A stretch of DNA of 8,064 nt from Chryseobacterium sp. (GCA_017989575.1 JAGNPP010000105.1:1-8064); one strand, 5' to 3'. Shown: positions 1 through 6,918, counted from the first letter of the stretch. Notes: a model not told the origin generated them from the sequence alone. Numbers and translations are program-made.

Positions 1-945
1 TTCTTGTCCGCTGTAAACCAACGGAATGCCATCCATCAAAAAAGTGAAAACGGTTGTTGCTTCCAACGCTTCTCCAAAATTATCGTACTGATTGCCTTCC
101 CAAGAATTCTTGTCGTGATTGTCGATGAAGTTCATTCGGATTCCGGCTTTTGGGAAGATGGAAACGTGTTCTGCAATGTACGCTTCGGTAAGGGTTTTCA
201 CGCTAAGGTCATTCTGAACAATTTGATGCAGAATATTCCAAAGCGTCCAGTTGTACGTGGAATCAAATGCCTTGCGGTGGAGTTCCTTGTCTTCGGCTTC
301 TGCGAGCATAAAAATCGGTTTGATTTTGTCCAGTTCTGCTCTTGCATTTTCCCAAAAATCAATTGGCACAAAACTCGCAATGTCGCAACGGAAGCCATCA
401 ATATTGTATTCTCTGACCCAAAATTTCATTGCGTCAGTCATATATTTTCTGAGTTCCGGCTCTTTGTAATTTAATTCGATAATATCATCATAATCCCGCC
501 AGCGCGTAGATTGGAACGTTCCTTTTCTGGATTTCATATACCATTCCGGATGTTCCGTCACCAAATGATTGTCCCAACTCGTATGATTCGCAACCCAATC
601 CAAAATCACATACATTCCTTGATTGTGAATCGCCTCAACCAAACTTCGAAAATCATCTTCCGTCCCAAACTCAGCATTGATTCCCAAATAATCTTTCACG
701 GAATAATAACTTCCCAAACTGCCTTTCCGATGCAATTCTCCAATCGGATTGATGGGCATCAACCAAATAATATCGATTCCCATTTTTTTGAGTCGTGGAA
801 GTTGTTTTTCGACGGCCTGAAAATTACCTTCTTCGGAAAACTGACGGACGTTCAGTTCATAAAGCGTCGCATTTTTCACCCAATCGGGCGTCGAAAGTTC
901 TACGTATTTCTTTGGCTGGTAATTGTTTTCAGGCTGATTCTCCAT
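1..945 (-). CDS. GH13 alpha-amylase-family glycoside hydrolase, C-terminus beyond window edge
   Basis: An open frame runs from an ATG at 945 to the left edge without a stop, giving 315 residues. It reads as the catalytic (beta/alpha)8 barrel of a GH13 enzyme, which hydrolyses or transfers alpha-glucosidic bonds in starch, glycogen or maltodextrins. The GH13 conserved regions are in order: region I DWVANH at residues 116-121, region II GFRCD at 184-188 with Arg186 and the nucleophile Asp188, region III around Glu216 (MLAEAE) as acid/base, and region IV FIDNHD at 273-278 with the transition-state Asp278. All catalytic residues are present, so the visible part looks functional. I see no signal peptide (the N-terminus is polar, MENQPENNYQ), so a cytoplasmic enzyme is likely. 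The exact specificity (alpha-amylase, alpha-glucosidase or other) cannot be told from this part. The cut is the window edge, not a mutation. Confidence 0.93.
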   Translation of the reverse strand, partial: MENQPENNYQPKKYVELSTPDWVKNATLYELNVRQFSEEGNFQAVEKQLPRLKKMGIDIIWLMPINPIGELHRKGSLGSYYSVKDYLGINAEFGTEDDFRSLVEAIHNQGMYVILDWVANHTSWDNHLVTEHPEWYMKSRKGTFQSTRWRDYDDIIELNYKEPELRKYMTDAMKFWVREYNIDGFRCDIASFVPIDFWENARAELDKIKPIFMLAEAEDKELHRKAFDSTYNWTLWNILHQIVQNDLSVKTLTEAYIAEHVSIFPKAGIRMNFIDNHDKNSWEGNQYDNFGEALEATTVFTFLMDGIPLVYSGQE

Positions 946-1048
946 AGTTTGAATTAAAGAAATTTAAAAATATCATTGCAACGAATATCATACCCAATAA
1001 TAATCTTACCATTAAATATAATATTAATTGATTTGAATATTTGATTTT

Positions 1049-1085
1049 ATTAATGAAATCTCAATCATATCAACACTTCATTAAT
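1049..1085. repeat. 9-bp inverted repeat with 19-base spacer
   Basis: The arms are ATTAATGAA (1049-1057) and TTCATTAAT (1077-1085), a perfect 9-bp match. The repeat lies in the divergent region between the amylase and the glycosyltransferase. It could be a pair of regulator half-sites or a chance repeat in AT-rich DNA. No T-run follows, so it is not a terminator. Confidence 0.35.
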
Positions 1086-1100
1086 TATTTTTATTAATAA

Positions 1101-1116
1101 AATTTCCCGCGAAATT
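1101..1116. promoter_or_regulatory. Near-palindrome AATTTCCCGCGAAATT, possible operator
   Basis: The arms AATTTC (1101-1106) and GAAATT (1111-1116) match perfectly around a CCGC centre, a local GC island in otherwise AT-rich DNA. It lies 84 bases before the glycosyltransferase start and 156 bases before the amylase start. The position and symmetry suit a dimeric repressor or activator site, but the regulator is unknown and the assignment is inference. Confidence 0.3.
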
Positions 1117-1199
1117 ACACAAAGGTTTGATGTTTGCAAGGAATAAAGGAGTTGCAGAGATTTCTGCTTTCTTTATTAACATTCAAAAAATAAAAATTT

Positions 1200-1970
1200 A
1201 TGATTCCAAAAAAAATACATTATTGTTGGTTTGGCGGACAAGCGAAAACCGAATTGGCAGAACATTGCATCGCTACTTGGAAAAAAGTACATCCGGATTT
1301 TGAAATTATAGAATGGAACGAAAGCAATGCACCTCTGGAAGACAACAACTATGTGAAAGAAGCTTTTGCTCAGAAAAAATGGGCATTCGTTTCAGATTAC
1401 GTTCGCTCCAAAGTAATGCTGGACCACGGTGGAATCTATATGGACACAGATATGGAACTGAAACTTCCACTGGATGAATTTCTGGATGAGAAGGCCGTTT
1501 GCGGTTTCGAAGTGAAAGGTGTTCCTTATTCCGCATTCTGGATGGCAGAGCCGAATCACCAACTTTCTAAAGATTTTGTAGATTATTACGACAAACAAGA
1601 AGGTTTTGAAGAACGCATCAACACGGATATTTTTTCCGAAATGCTTGAGGAAAAATATGGCGCAGACCGCTACAGCGACACGATTCAAAAACTGAAACAC
1701 GATGTGACACTTTATCCATCCATTTATTTCTCTCAAGATTTACCGAAGAATTATGTGAGTCACCATTTCAACGGTTCCTGGTTTGGTGGTGATGAGGAAA
1801 ATACGCACAAAAAAATGGTCAATACTTACGGACTTTTGGAACAGTTGGTCAATCAGCCCGATGCGAAAAAAGCGGTGGAAAGCATTATCAATGAACATAA
1901 AATCATCGATGTGAATTCTATCTTGGACTTGATTCCACAAGAACAAATTGAAGCTTATTTGAAAGCTTAA
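1200..1970 (+). CDS. GT32-like glycosyltransferase (DXD sugar-binding family)
   Basis: This is a 256-residue soluble protein. It opens with IPKKIHYCWFGG (residues 2-13), the hallmark start of the Gly_transf_sug/GT32 family of capsular polysaccharide and OCH1-like sugar transferases. The core segment from Asp67 to Lys88 contains HGGIYMDTD, with the DXD motif at Asp82-Thr83-Asp84 that holds the divalent metal and nucleotide-sugar phosphates. A later HHFNGSW (residues 188-194) matches the conserved H-x-SW element of the family. There is no signal peptide or membrane segment, so it probably acts in the cytoplasm or at the inner face of the membrane on a surface glycan or lipid-linked sugar. Donor and acceptor cannot be predicted. 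The ATG at 1200 is preceded by an A-rich leader without a Shine-Dalgarno sequence. It is a single-gene unit, divergent from the amylase and closed by its own terminator. Confidence 0.9.
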   Translation: MIPKKIHYCWFGGQAKTELAEHCIATWKKVHPDFEIIEWNESNAPLEDNNYVKEAFAQKKWAFVSDYVRSKVMLDHGGIYMDTDMELKLPLDEFLDEKAVCGFEVKGVPYSAFWMAEPNHQLSKDFVDYYDKQEGFEERINTDIFSEMLEEKYGADRYSDTIQKLKHDVTLYPSIYFSQDLPKNYVSHHFNGSWFGGDEENTHKKMVNTYGLLEQLVNQPDAKKAVESIINEHKIIDVNSILDLIPQEQIEAYLKA

Positions 1971-1978
1971 TATATTTT

Positions 1979-2017
1979 AAATCTCTACTGATTCATTTGA
2001 TTAGTAGAGATTTTTTT
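1979..2017 (+). terminator. Intrinsic terminator of the glycosyltransferase gene
   Basis: AAATCTCTACT (1979-1989) pairs perfectly with AGTAGAGATTT (2003-2013). The stem can extend inward by G-T, A-T and T-A pairs to a small loop around 1994-1998. A run of seven T follows at 2011-2017. It starts 9 bases after the stop codon. On the other strand the hairpin also faces the end of the lipoprotein gene at 2047, but only three T follow the stem there, so it is mainly a plus-strand terminator. Confidence 0.88.
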
Positions 2018-2046
2018 ATGAGATCAAATTTCCTTTTCCCAACCAA

Positions 2047-2622
2047 TTATTCCTGCTGAATCCATTCGTATTTTCCGTTTTTAAGATAGATGACGCCACC
2101 GCCACAAGATTCGGTTTGATGGATAAAAATCCCGTCGTTCGCAAGTTTGATTTTGTCTGATTCTTTCACTTGGTCTTCCGTGAGGATTTCTCCATCATCG
2201 CTTACATTGTTGTAATAGATTTCATTTTTCGGAGCAACTTCGAAGATGCCAACCCAATCGATGTCATCAATTCCTTGGCCTGCAATATCTTTTCCCATTC
2301 CAAGATAATCCAGTTTTTTGTTGCCGAACAGAATTTCCAATCCGTATTTTTGATTCTCAAGGTTCTGAACGATATTCACAACATCCTGCAATCCATCGCC
2401 GTCCAAATCCAAAAAAATAGAATTTGGATTGTGCTTTTTTGAGATGATAATATTGTCGTTTGCTTGTGGAGTTGTAGTTGTAGTTGTAGTTGTAGTTGAA
2501 ATTTGAAGCGTGTCTTTCGCAGGTTCAACAGATTGATTAGAAATGATTTGTTCAGTTTTTTCTTTTTGACAACTGATAATCATTAAGGCTGAAACGAAAA
2601 TTGTGGTTATTGTTTTTGTCAT
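2047..2622 (-). CDS. Predicted lipoprotein with Thr tract and DxDGDG loop, function unknown
   Basis: The 191-residue product starts with a lipoprotein signal peptide, MTKTITTIFVSALMIISC, with the lipid-bearing Cys at position 18, so it should be anchored in the envelope facing the periplasm or outside. A low-complexity linker follows, including nine consecutive Thr at residues 43-51 encoded by a 6-bp tandem repeat. The folded part begins near residue 65 and contains DLDGDGLQD (72-80), with acidic residues at 72, 74, 76 and 80 spaced as in EF-hand, dockerin or FG-GAP/VCBS calcium loops. This is followed by beta-strand-rich sequence with a CGGG near the C-terminus. I do not recognise a named family. 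It is the last gene of the minus-strand block, 93 bases after its upstream neighbour, so it may have its own promoter, though I could not find one. The ATG at 2622 places the signal peptide correctly. Confidence 0.8.
   Translation of the reverse strand: MTKTITTIFVSALMIISCQKEKTEQIISNQSVEPAKDTLQISTTTTTTTTTPQANDNIIISKKHNPNSIFLDLDGDGLQDVVNIVQNLENQKYGLEILFGNKKLDYLGMGKDIAGQGIDDIDWVGIFEVAPKNEIYYNNVSDDGEILTEDQVKESDKIKLANDGIFIHQTESCGGGVIYLKNGKYEWIQQE
2471..2498. repeat. Hexanucleotide tandem repeat GTTGTA, 4.7 copies
   Basis: Four full GTTGTA units and a partial GTTG run without a mismatch. On the coding (minus) strand this reads alternating ACT and ACA codons and makes the Thr tract of the lipoprotein. 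Because the unit is 6 bp, slippage would change the linker by two residues at a time without breaking the frame. Confidence 0.9.
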
Positions 2623-2715
2623 CGGTATTTTGTTTTAAAATTGATTTTAGGTTGGCTGGAATTGTATCGTTTTTATTTTTAATTATCTTGATTTCATTAA
2701 AATTAATAAATAGAA

Positions 2716-3525
2716 TTACTTTTTGCGTTTGATTTTGGTAATCAAAAAGATATAACAAAAAATGGTCACCGCAATCGAAGTGTAGGTTACCAAATGATTT
2801 CGTCCATTGTCACCAAAAAAATAGATGACGATAAAAGCCAAAATGAGAGGTAAAACCAGCAACAATTTTGAAAAATACATTTCACTTTCGTTCTTCAAAG
2901 CTTTGTGATGTTCACTTTCGAGATTTAATTTATCAGGGAAGTTTTCCTCTACGAACAATTGGATTTCTTCGATATTTTGAATATTCAATTCTTTTGGTCT
3001 GATTATGAATTTGCTTGTGACAATCAATAAATGTTTTTCTTTAAATACAAAAGAATTAATGTCATTGACGCGAAATGTTTTCAAAAATTGTTTCGGATTC
3101 AAAGCGTAGGATTTGTAGTCGTTGTCTTCTGTATGAAGGCATTTTAATCGAGAAGAATCCAAATAAAAAACTTCGAAGGAATCTTCTTTCTGATAATCTT
3201 TAATGATTTCTAAACTGGATTCATAGAAAAACAATGGCGAGAAAAGGATGGAGGTAGCTAGGATTTCCACAAATTCAGTTTCAGGTATTTGTGAAATTAA
3301 AATAATCGAAACGAGGTAAATTATTATTAAAATTGAAAACTTTGTTCTGAATTTTTTATTGAGAAATATTAAAACAAAAATCAAAATTATAACGATCGCA
3401 TTTCGCCAATTCAAAAATAAACTCAGCAATCCCAAAATCAGAAAAAAACCATTGAAAAGCAAAAGCACCAACTCGTTCTTCTTGCCAAAATTTTTGATGG
3501 TGATGCTAATGTTTTTCTGCGTCAT
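2716..3525 (-). CDS. Polytopic membrane protein with a central soluble domain, unknown function
   Basis: I use the ATG at 3525 (269 residues, MTQKNISIT...). An in-frame TTG at 3561 would add 12 residues, but it is a weaker start and brings the gene within 17 bases of the preceding stop. Three hydrophobic stretches lie at about residues 18-38, 41-56 and 61-80, and a weaker one near 86-97. A soluble segment of about 110 residues follows, with beta-strand-like sequence (FEVFYLDSSRLKCLHTED, then FKEKHLLIVTSKFIIRP), and two more helices close the protein near 216-235 and 243-262, ending in a basic KIKRKK tail. The tail suggests the C-terminus is cytoplasmic. The soluble part resembles PH-like membrane-protein domains in pattern only. 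No family is recognised. It sits 53 bases after the upstream gene of the same block. Confidence 0.75.
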   Translation of the reverse strand: MTQKNISITIKNFGKKNELVLLLFNGFFLILGLLSLFLNWRNAIVIILIFVLIFLNKKFRTKFSILIIIYLVSIILISQIPETEFVEILATSILFSPLFFYESSLEIIKDYQKEDSFEVFYLDSSRLKCLHTEDNDYKSYALNPKQFLKTFRVNDINSFVFKEKHLLIVTSKFIIRPKELNIQNIEEIQLFVEENFPDKLNLESEHHKALKNESEMYFSKLLLVLPLILAFIVIYFFGDNGRNHLVTYTSIAVTIFCYIFLITKIKRKK

Positions 3526-3578
3526 AGTTTTATTCTGAAATTCTAAAATAACAAAATGCAATCCAATTTCATCATCAA

Positions 3579-4508
3579 TTAAATATTCTCATCCTTCAAC
3601 CCAATATAAAGCCGATACTTACACGCAAATTGCTCAATGCCACTCAAGGAAATGCTGACTTTCCCGTTCGTCCATTCGATATGACCTAAATCGAGGTTGT
3701 CATATTTTTCCAATTCGATGGAAGTTGGTTCGCCCAGCAGATCTGTCAATTTTTCTTTTAGTTCTAAGAATTTTTGATAGCCGTTATTTTCGGAACCTAA
3801 AAATTCGTCGGTCATTCCAAACGGTTTTTTGCTGTCAATGTCCAGCCATTTCATTACGCCAACGTAAGACTCAAAACCGTCCAAAATCTTGTGTTTTCCC
3901 AGAAACCAATTGGTTCTGTCGCCACTGTCTTTTCTGTCTTCGGCGTATTTATCCAGCTCTGAGTAAGGCGTGAGCCAAGGAATGAAAACCTGATTGTCCT
4001 CAAACAAAAGTCCACTTTGCAGATTTTTCCAGAGTTGTCTGCGTTTGATTTCTTTGTCTGTGGAGTAGGGAAATATGAAATTAGAATTCATTTGTTTCGT
4101 TTTTTTCTTCATATAGATTAGACAAACAAAATTCACAATCGCCAGCGGAATCCAAAACGGCGAAGCAAACACAATCGAAAAGATGAACAACGGAACGATG
4201 CCTTTAAGTCCAGCCGTAATCAGATTATCCATTGGCAAACGTGTTCCAATCGAAGTGAAAATACAAGCCGCCAACATTCCAAAAAGACTTAACAAAATTG
4301 AAAGTCCCGCCAATTTCCATTTGTTGTGATTCTGATTTTCGTCTTTGTCTAACTGAAAAAATATAGTTCCATAGGCGACAAAAACAACTATTGAAATGAC
4401 AATACGATAAAGAAAATCCAACTCTGGAAATATCAACAAAGCCAAATTACCAATCAACAAATTGATAAAAATGCAAATGCAAAACAGAATGATGCTTCGG
4501 CTTTTCAT
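3579..4508 (-). CDS. Membrane protein with a large soluble C-terminal domain, unknown function
   Basis: The product is 309 residues. The first 132 are membrane-embedded, with hydrophobic segments at about 5-28, 33-53, 65-87 and 101-132 (long enough for two helices), separated by short polar loops. The basic MKKKTKQ at 133-139 suggests the following part is cytoplasmic. Residues 140-309 form a soluble alpha/beta domain rich in Trp and aromatic residues (LWKNLQSGLLFEDNQVF, IPWLTPYSEL, TNWFLGKHKI) and end with an IEWTNGKVSISLSG strand pair. No catalytic motif is visible and I do not recognise the family. A scaffold, sensor or immunity-type role would be guesswork. It starts 9 bases after the stop of the lipoprotein gene upstream, so the two are almost certainly cotranscribed. 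Confidence 0.78.
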   Translation of the reverse strand: MKSRSIILFCICIFINLLIGNLALLIFPELDFLYRIVISIVVFVAYGTIFFQLDKDENQNHNKWKLAGLSILLSLFGMLAACIFTSIGTRLPMDNLITAGLKGIVPLFIFSIVFASPFWIPLAIVNFVCLIYMKKKTKQMNSNFIFPYSTDKEIKRRQLWKNLQSGLLFEDNQVFIPWLTPYSELDKYAEDRKDSGDRTNWFLGKHKILDGFESYVGVMKWLDIDSKKPFGMTDEFLGSENNGYQKFLELKEKLTDLLGEPTSIELEKYDNLDLGHIEWTNGKVSISLSGIEQFACKYRLYIGLKDENI

Positions 4509-4517
4509 TGGTTTGAT

Positions 4518-5315
4518 TTATTTGAATTCAGTTTTGTAATATTGATACTTTTTCACCCATTTTTCATTTTCATAGACTTCTTCGTAACCTTTTACCACAA
4601 AGCTATTGTCGGTTTTCCAAACAATTTTTTCGATGGCAAAATCTTTAGAATTGTAGCTCGCATATTCGGTCAGAAAATTTTTCGGATTGGATTTATCATT
4701 AATTTTCAAAATACCGATGTCGCAATTTTTGTGCTCGTAAACGCTGTTGTAAGAATAAACAAAATATTTGTTGTTGACCGATGGAATGGGCAATTCCACA
4801 CTACCGTCGCCAAAGGAAACGATGTTGTATTCATAATCATTCGTGCTATCCAAAAAGAACAGTTGTCCAAAACCCAAACTTTCCGCGGTTGAGTTGTCTG
4901 TGATTGCAAATAATTTCAAATCAGGATAATAACCCAAATATTCAAATCCGCTCCAACTTTCCTCTCCGCCGTAATCGCGATATTTTTTAAACTGATGTTT
5001 CTTCACAGCGGTCTGCACAAAAAAATAATCACTGTTCTGCTTTGGTTTGGAAGTGTCGATGTATTTCGTTTCAGTTACCGATAGAAATTCTTTTTCGGAG
5101 ATATTTTCAAAACTTAATTTGGGCAATTTTTCAAATCTATCATAAAATCCGACGTCCACTTTTTTCGCACTGTCTTTTTTCAACTCTAGCTTTTCAGAAT
5201 TTGAAACCGTTTGATGAATCGAATCTGTTTTCATTGAATTTTCAATGTTTGCAAGTTTGTTTTCTTTGCAGGACAACGTTGAGATTGTAAATATTAAAAA
5301 TAAGATGCTTTTCAT
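4518..5315 (-). CDS. Predicted lipoprotein, function unknown
   Basis: The 265-residue product opens with a short lipoprotein signal, MKSILFLIFTISTLSC, with the lipid-attachment Cys at position 16, followed by a polar linker rich in Lys, Glu and Ser to about residue 55. The remainder is rich in aromatic residues and short beta strands (YLGYYPDLKLFAI, GQLFFLDSTNDYEYNIVSF, NKYFVYSYNSVYEH), the pattern of an all-beta or beta-propeller-like envelope protein, but no repeat unit or known domain could be confirmed. It should face the periplasm or the cell surface. It lies between two membrane-protein genes, 16 bases after the frameshifted gene and 9 bases before the next, which makes a shared transcript very likely. 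The ATG at 5315 is fixed by the signal peptide. Confidence 0.8.
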   Translation of the reverse strand: MKSILFLIFTISTLSCKENKLANIENSMKTDSIHQTVSNSEKLELKKDSAKKVDVGFYDRFEKLPKLSFENISEKEFLSVTETKYIDTSKPKQNSDYFFVQTAVKKHQFKKYRDYGGEESWSGFEYLGYYPDLKLFAITDNSTAESLGFGQLFFLDSTNDYEYNIVSFGDGSVELPIPSVNNKYFVYSYNSVYEHKNCDIGILKINDKSNPKNFLTEYASYNSKDFAIEKIVWKTDNSFVVKGYEEVYENEKWVKKYQYYKTEFK

Positions 5316-5331
5316 TTGTGGTTTTTTCGTT

Positions 5332-5920
5332 TTATGAATTAATTTTCCTCTGAATCATTTCCCAAGCTTTCACTTCAAATTCAAATGCAATGTCCTGTTT
5401 TGTCGTCATTTTTCCGTGCGTTAGCAATTGTCCACCTAAGGAAAGAGATTCTGGAATTTGGTAATTTTTTTTCGAAATGACAATAAAAGTTTTCACTCTC
5501 ACGCCTTTGTTGGTCATCGCATTATTCTTCGTTTCAGGTTCTTTGGTGATTTCAAAAGTGACCGAAGCTTTCGAAAAAGAACTTACGCCAGCACGTCTGT
5601 TGGAAGCTTTCAAAAGTTTGACGGTTTTTATTTCTGCCCATTTGATATGCCTTTTCCAAAAAAAGTGAATAGGCCGAAATTCCATTTTCACTAATTTTAA
5701 TAATAGGCGAAAATGTCGCTGTCAAAATCCAAATATCCAGTATTAAATAGATGAAAAAGAAAATGATATAAATTAAATTTGAACTCACAAAATGATAAAA
5801 TCCAACTTCATTGATGCCCAGAATTCCCACGACTAACATTTGCAACGTGAAAAGCAACATTATAATCGCTACAATGTTCAAAAACAAAACGTTGGAGAAA
5901 ATTCTGTAAGTCGTTTTCAA
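5332..5920 (-). pseudogene. Two-helix membrane protein with PH-like domain, broken by a +1 frameshift
   Basis: Two overlapping frames together make one protein. The first starts at a TTG at 5920 (an in-frame TAA lies 12 bases upstream, and no usable ATG exists nearby) and encodes two transmembrane helices at about residues 10-35 and 46-68, then PIIKISENGISAYSLF. The second frame continues with WKRHIKWAEIKTVKLL and runs to a stop at 5332. The switch falls in a run of seven T on the coding strand (A at 5658-5664). Removing one T joins them into 195 residues. The ISENGIS...F-K-R-x-I-x-W-x-E-I-K pattern after two helices is typical of bacterial PH-like membrane proteins, but this family call is inference. 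Without the fix, translation reads on in the wrong frame to 5552. A sequencing error, a true mutation and slippage-mediated switching are all possible. It is the first gene of the block. Confidence 0.75.
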
Positions 5921-6015
5921 TCTAAATTTTTAAAACATTCATTAATTGAAAATTTTAAAATCTATTTTTAGTTCTCAATGATTTTTAAAGCCAATCGCTA
6001 AGTGCAATTAGCAAT

Positions 6016-6684
6016 TCATTTTCCAATCGCCTCATTCAAAAACCGATTGAATGGATAGATTTCCTTTAGAACTTTTACTGTGTTTTTAACAAAATTCTTA
6101 TCCAAAACTTCTTCGTCTGACAAAGAGTGAAATACTGTAAATTGTTTAAATTTGAGATAATCGCCCATCGGATTTTCCTTATCAAATCCTTGCGGAACTT
6201 TCACCAATTTTGTGCCTTGCAATTCCAAAACATCTTTGAAGGTTTTTTTATTAAGGATTTTCAGGAACGTTTCGCCGTCAGAACTGATGGCTTCTCGGAT
6301 GGCTTTCAGATTTTTCGGTTCGGTCATATAAACGCCACCTGCGAGAAAAGATTTTTCATTTTCGAGATGGATATAATATCCAGCGTGGTTCAAGGTTTTA
6401 GGGCCTTTTTCTACAAGCGATGCGCCGATATTGGTTTTGTAAGGCGTTTTATCTTTCGAAAATCGCGTGTCTTTATAAATCCTGAAAATACAATTTTTAG
6501 CTTCCAATCGTTCTACGCTTTCGTCAAATTCGGCCACTTCGGCGATGATTTCGTTCACCACATTTTCGAAGTTCGCTTTGGCTTCCAGATAGAGCGGTTT
6601 GTTTTCGTTGAACCATTCTCTGTTGTTATTGATTTCGAGCGTTGAAAGGAAATTGAGCGTTTGTGGATTGATGGCTGTTGACAT
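6016..6684 (-). CDS. DUF2461 (TIGR02453) family protein
   Basis: The 222-residue cytoplasmic protein matches the DUF2461 family over its whole usual length. The clear signatures are LxFLxxLxxNNxREWF near the N-terminus (residues 10-25) and the family core CIFRIYKDTRFSKDKTPYKT at 65-84, followed by GxxxHxxHAGYYIHLE-type sequence around 95-110 (here LNHAGYYIHLE) and the FLAGGVYMTEP strand at 113-123. Proteins of this family are widespread in bacteria and fungi and have no established biochemical role, so I give none. The ATG at 6684 is the natural start, as the family motif begins soon after. It is preceded by an A/T-rich leader with no Shine-Dalgarno sequence. It is separated by 95 bases from the unknown block downstream and by 234 bases from the gene upstream, so it is probably its own unit. 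Confidence 0.93.
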   Translation of the reverse strand: MSTAINPQTLNFLSTLEINNNREWFNENKPLYLEAKANFENVVNEIIAEVAEFDESVERLEAKNCIFRIYKDTRFSKDKTPYKTNIGASLVEKGPKTLNHAGYYIHLENEKSFLAGGVYMTEPKNLKAIREAISSDGETFLKILNKKTFKDVLELQGTKLVKVPQGFDKENPMGDYLKFKQFTVFHSLSDEEVLDKNFVKNTVKVLKEIYPFNRFLNEAIGK

Positions 6685-6730
6685 TGCTTTTTTAATTTTT
6701 ATTAAAGATACTTAATGTGCTTTAATGAAA

Positions 6731-6864
6731 AAACACAAAGTCACAAAAAATTAATTGCACTAGAAACTTGAGAAAATAAGGCACTAAGCTTACAAAAAAA
6801 AACGAATGTTTTCTTGTGTCTTTAAACCAATTCTAAAATCCAATTTTCTTTGTGCCTTAGTGTG
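6731..6864. repeat. Degenerate intergenic repeat built of CACAAAG/CACTAAG words
   Basis: The left half has ACACAAAGTCACAAA (6733-6747) and AAGGCACTAAG (6778-6788). The right half has the opposite orientation, CTTGTGTCTTT (6813-6823) and CTTTGTGCCTTAGTGTG (6848-6864). AAGGCAC can pair with GTGCCTT and CACAAAG with CTTTGTG, so the element is a loose inverted repeat. Words like these recur between genes in many flavobacterial genomes, as far as I recall. It contains no plausible gene. Confidence 0.5.
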
Positions 6865-6873
6865 TAACTTATC

Positions 6874-6906
6874 AAAAAAAAATCCCGCTCAATTAGAACG
6901 GGATTT
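6874..6906 (-). terminator. Intrinsic terminator of the T9SS cargo gene
   Basis: On the minus strand AAATCCCG pairs with CGGGATTT (plus-strand arms 6880-6887 and 6899-6906) around an 11-base loop, followed by a run of T (A at 6874-6882 on the plus strand). The first base of the stem lies 12 bases after the stop codon at 6919. Confidence 0.9.
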
Positions 6907-6918
6907 CAAAGTTTTCAA

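Larger units (their letters stand above)
946..1199. other. Divergent intergenic region between GH13 and GT32-like genes
   Basis: This 254-base stretch must hold the promoters of both flanking genes, which are transcribed away from each other. It is very AT-rich. I found no pair of -33 TTTG and -7 TAnnTTTG boxes at correct spacing on either strand. It contains two inverted repeats (1049-1085 and 1101-1116, listed separately). No small ORF with a convincing start was seen. Confidence 0.6.

Noticed and set aside
4..957. Plus-strand open frames at 4-474 and 511-957
   Set aside because: They lie antisense to the GH13 gene, whose minus-strand frame has all catalytic motifs; their translations have no recognisable features.
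3526..3561. TTG start at 3561 for the 269-residue membrane protein
   Set aside because: An ATG lies 12 codons downstream and leaves a normal N-terminus; the added residues show no signal or helix.
5997..6012. Hairpin GCTAA...TTAGC after the DUF2461 gene as a terminator
   Set aside because: The stem is only 5 bp and no T-run follows directly on the minus strand.
6127..6645. 172-residue plus-strand open frame
   Set aside because: It is antisense to the DUF2461 gene, and the Phe/Ile-rich translation is typical of a shadow frame in AT-rich DNA.
6701..6745. Possible promoter of the DUF2461 gene (TTTG and TATCTTTA)
   Set aside because: The spacing is about 25 bases, longer than the usual 17-23, and the TTTG belongs to the intergenic repeat.
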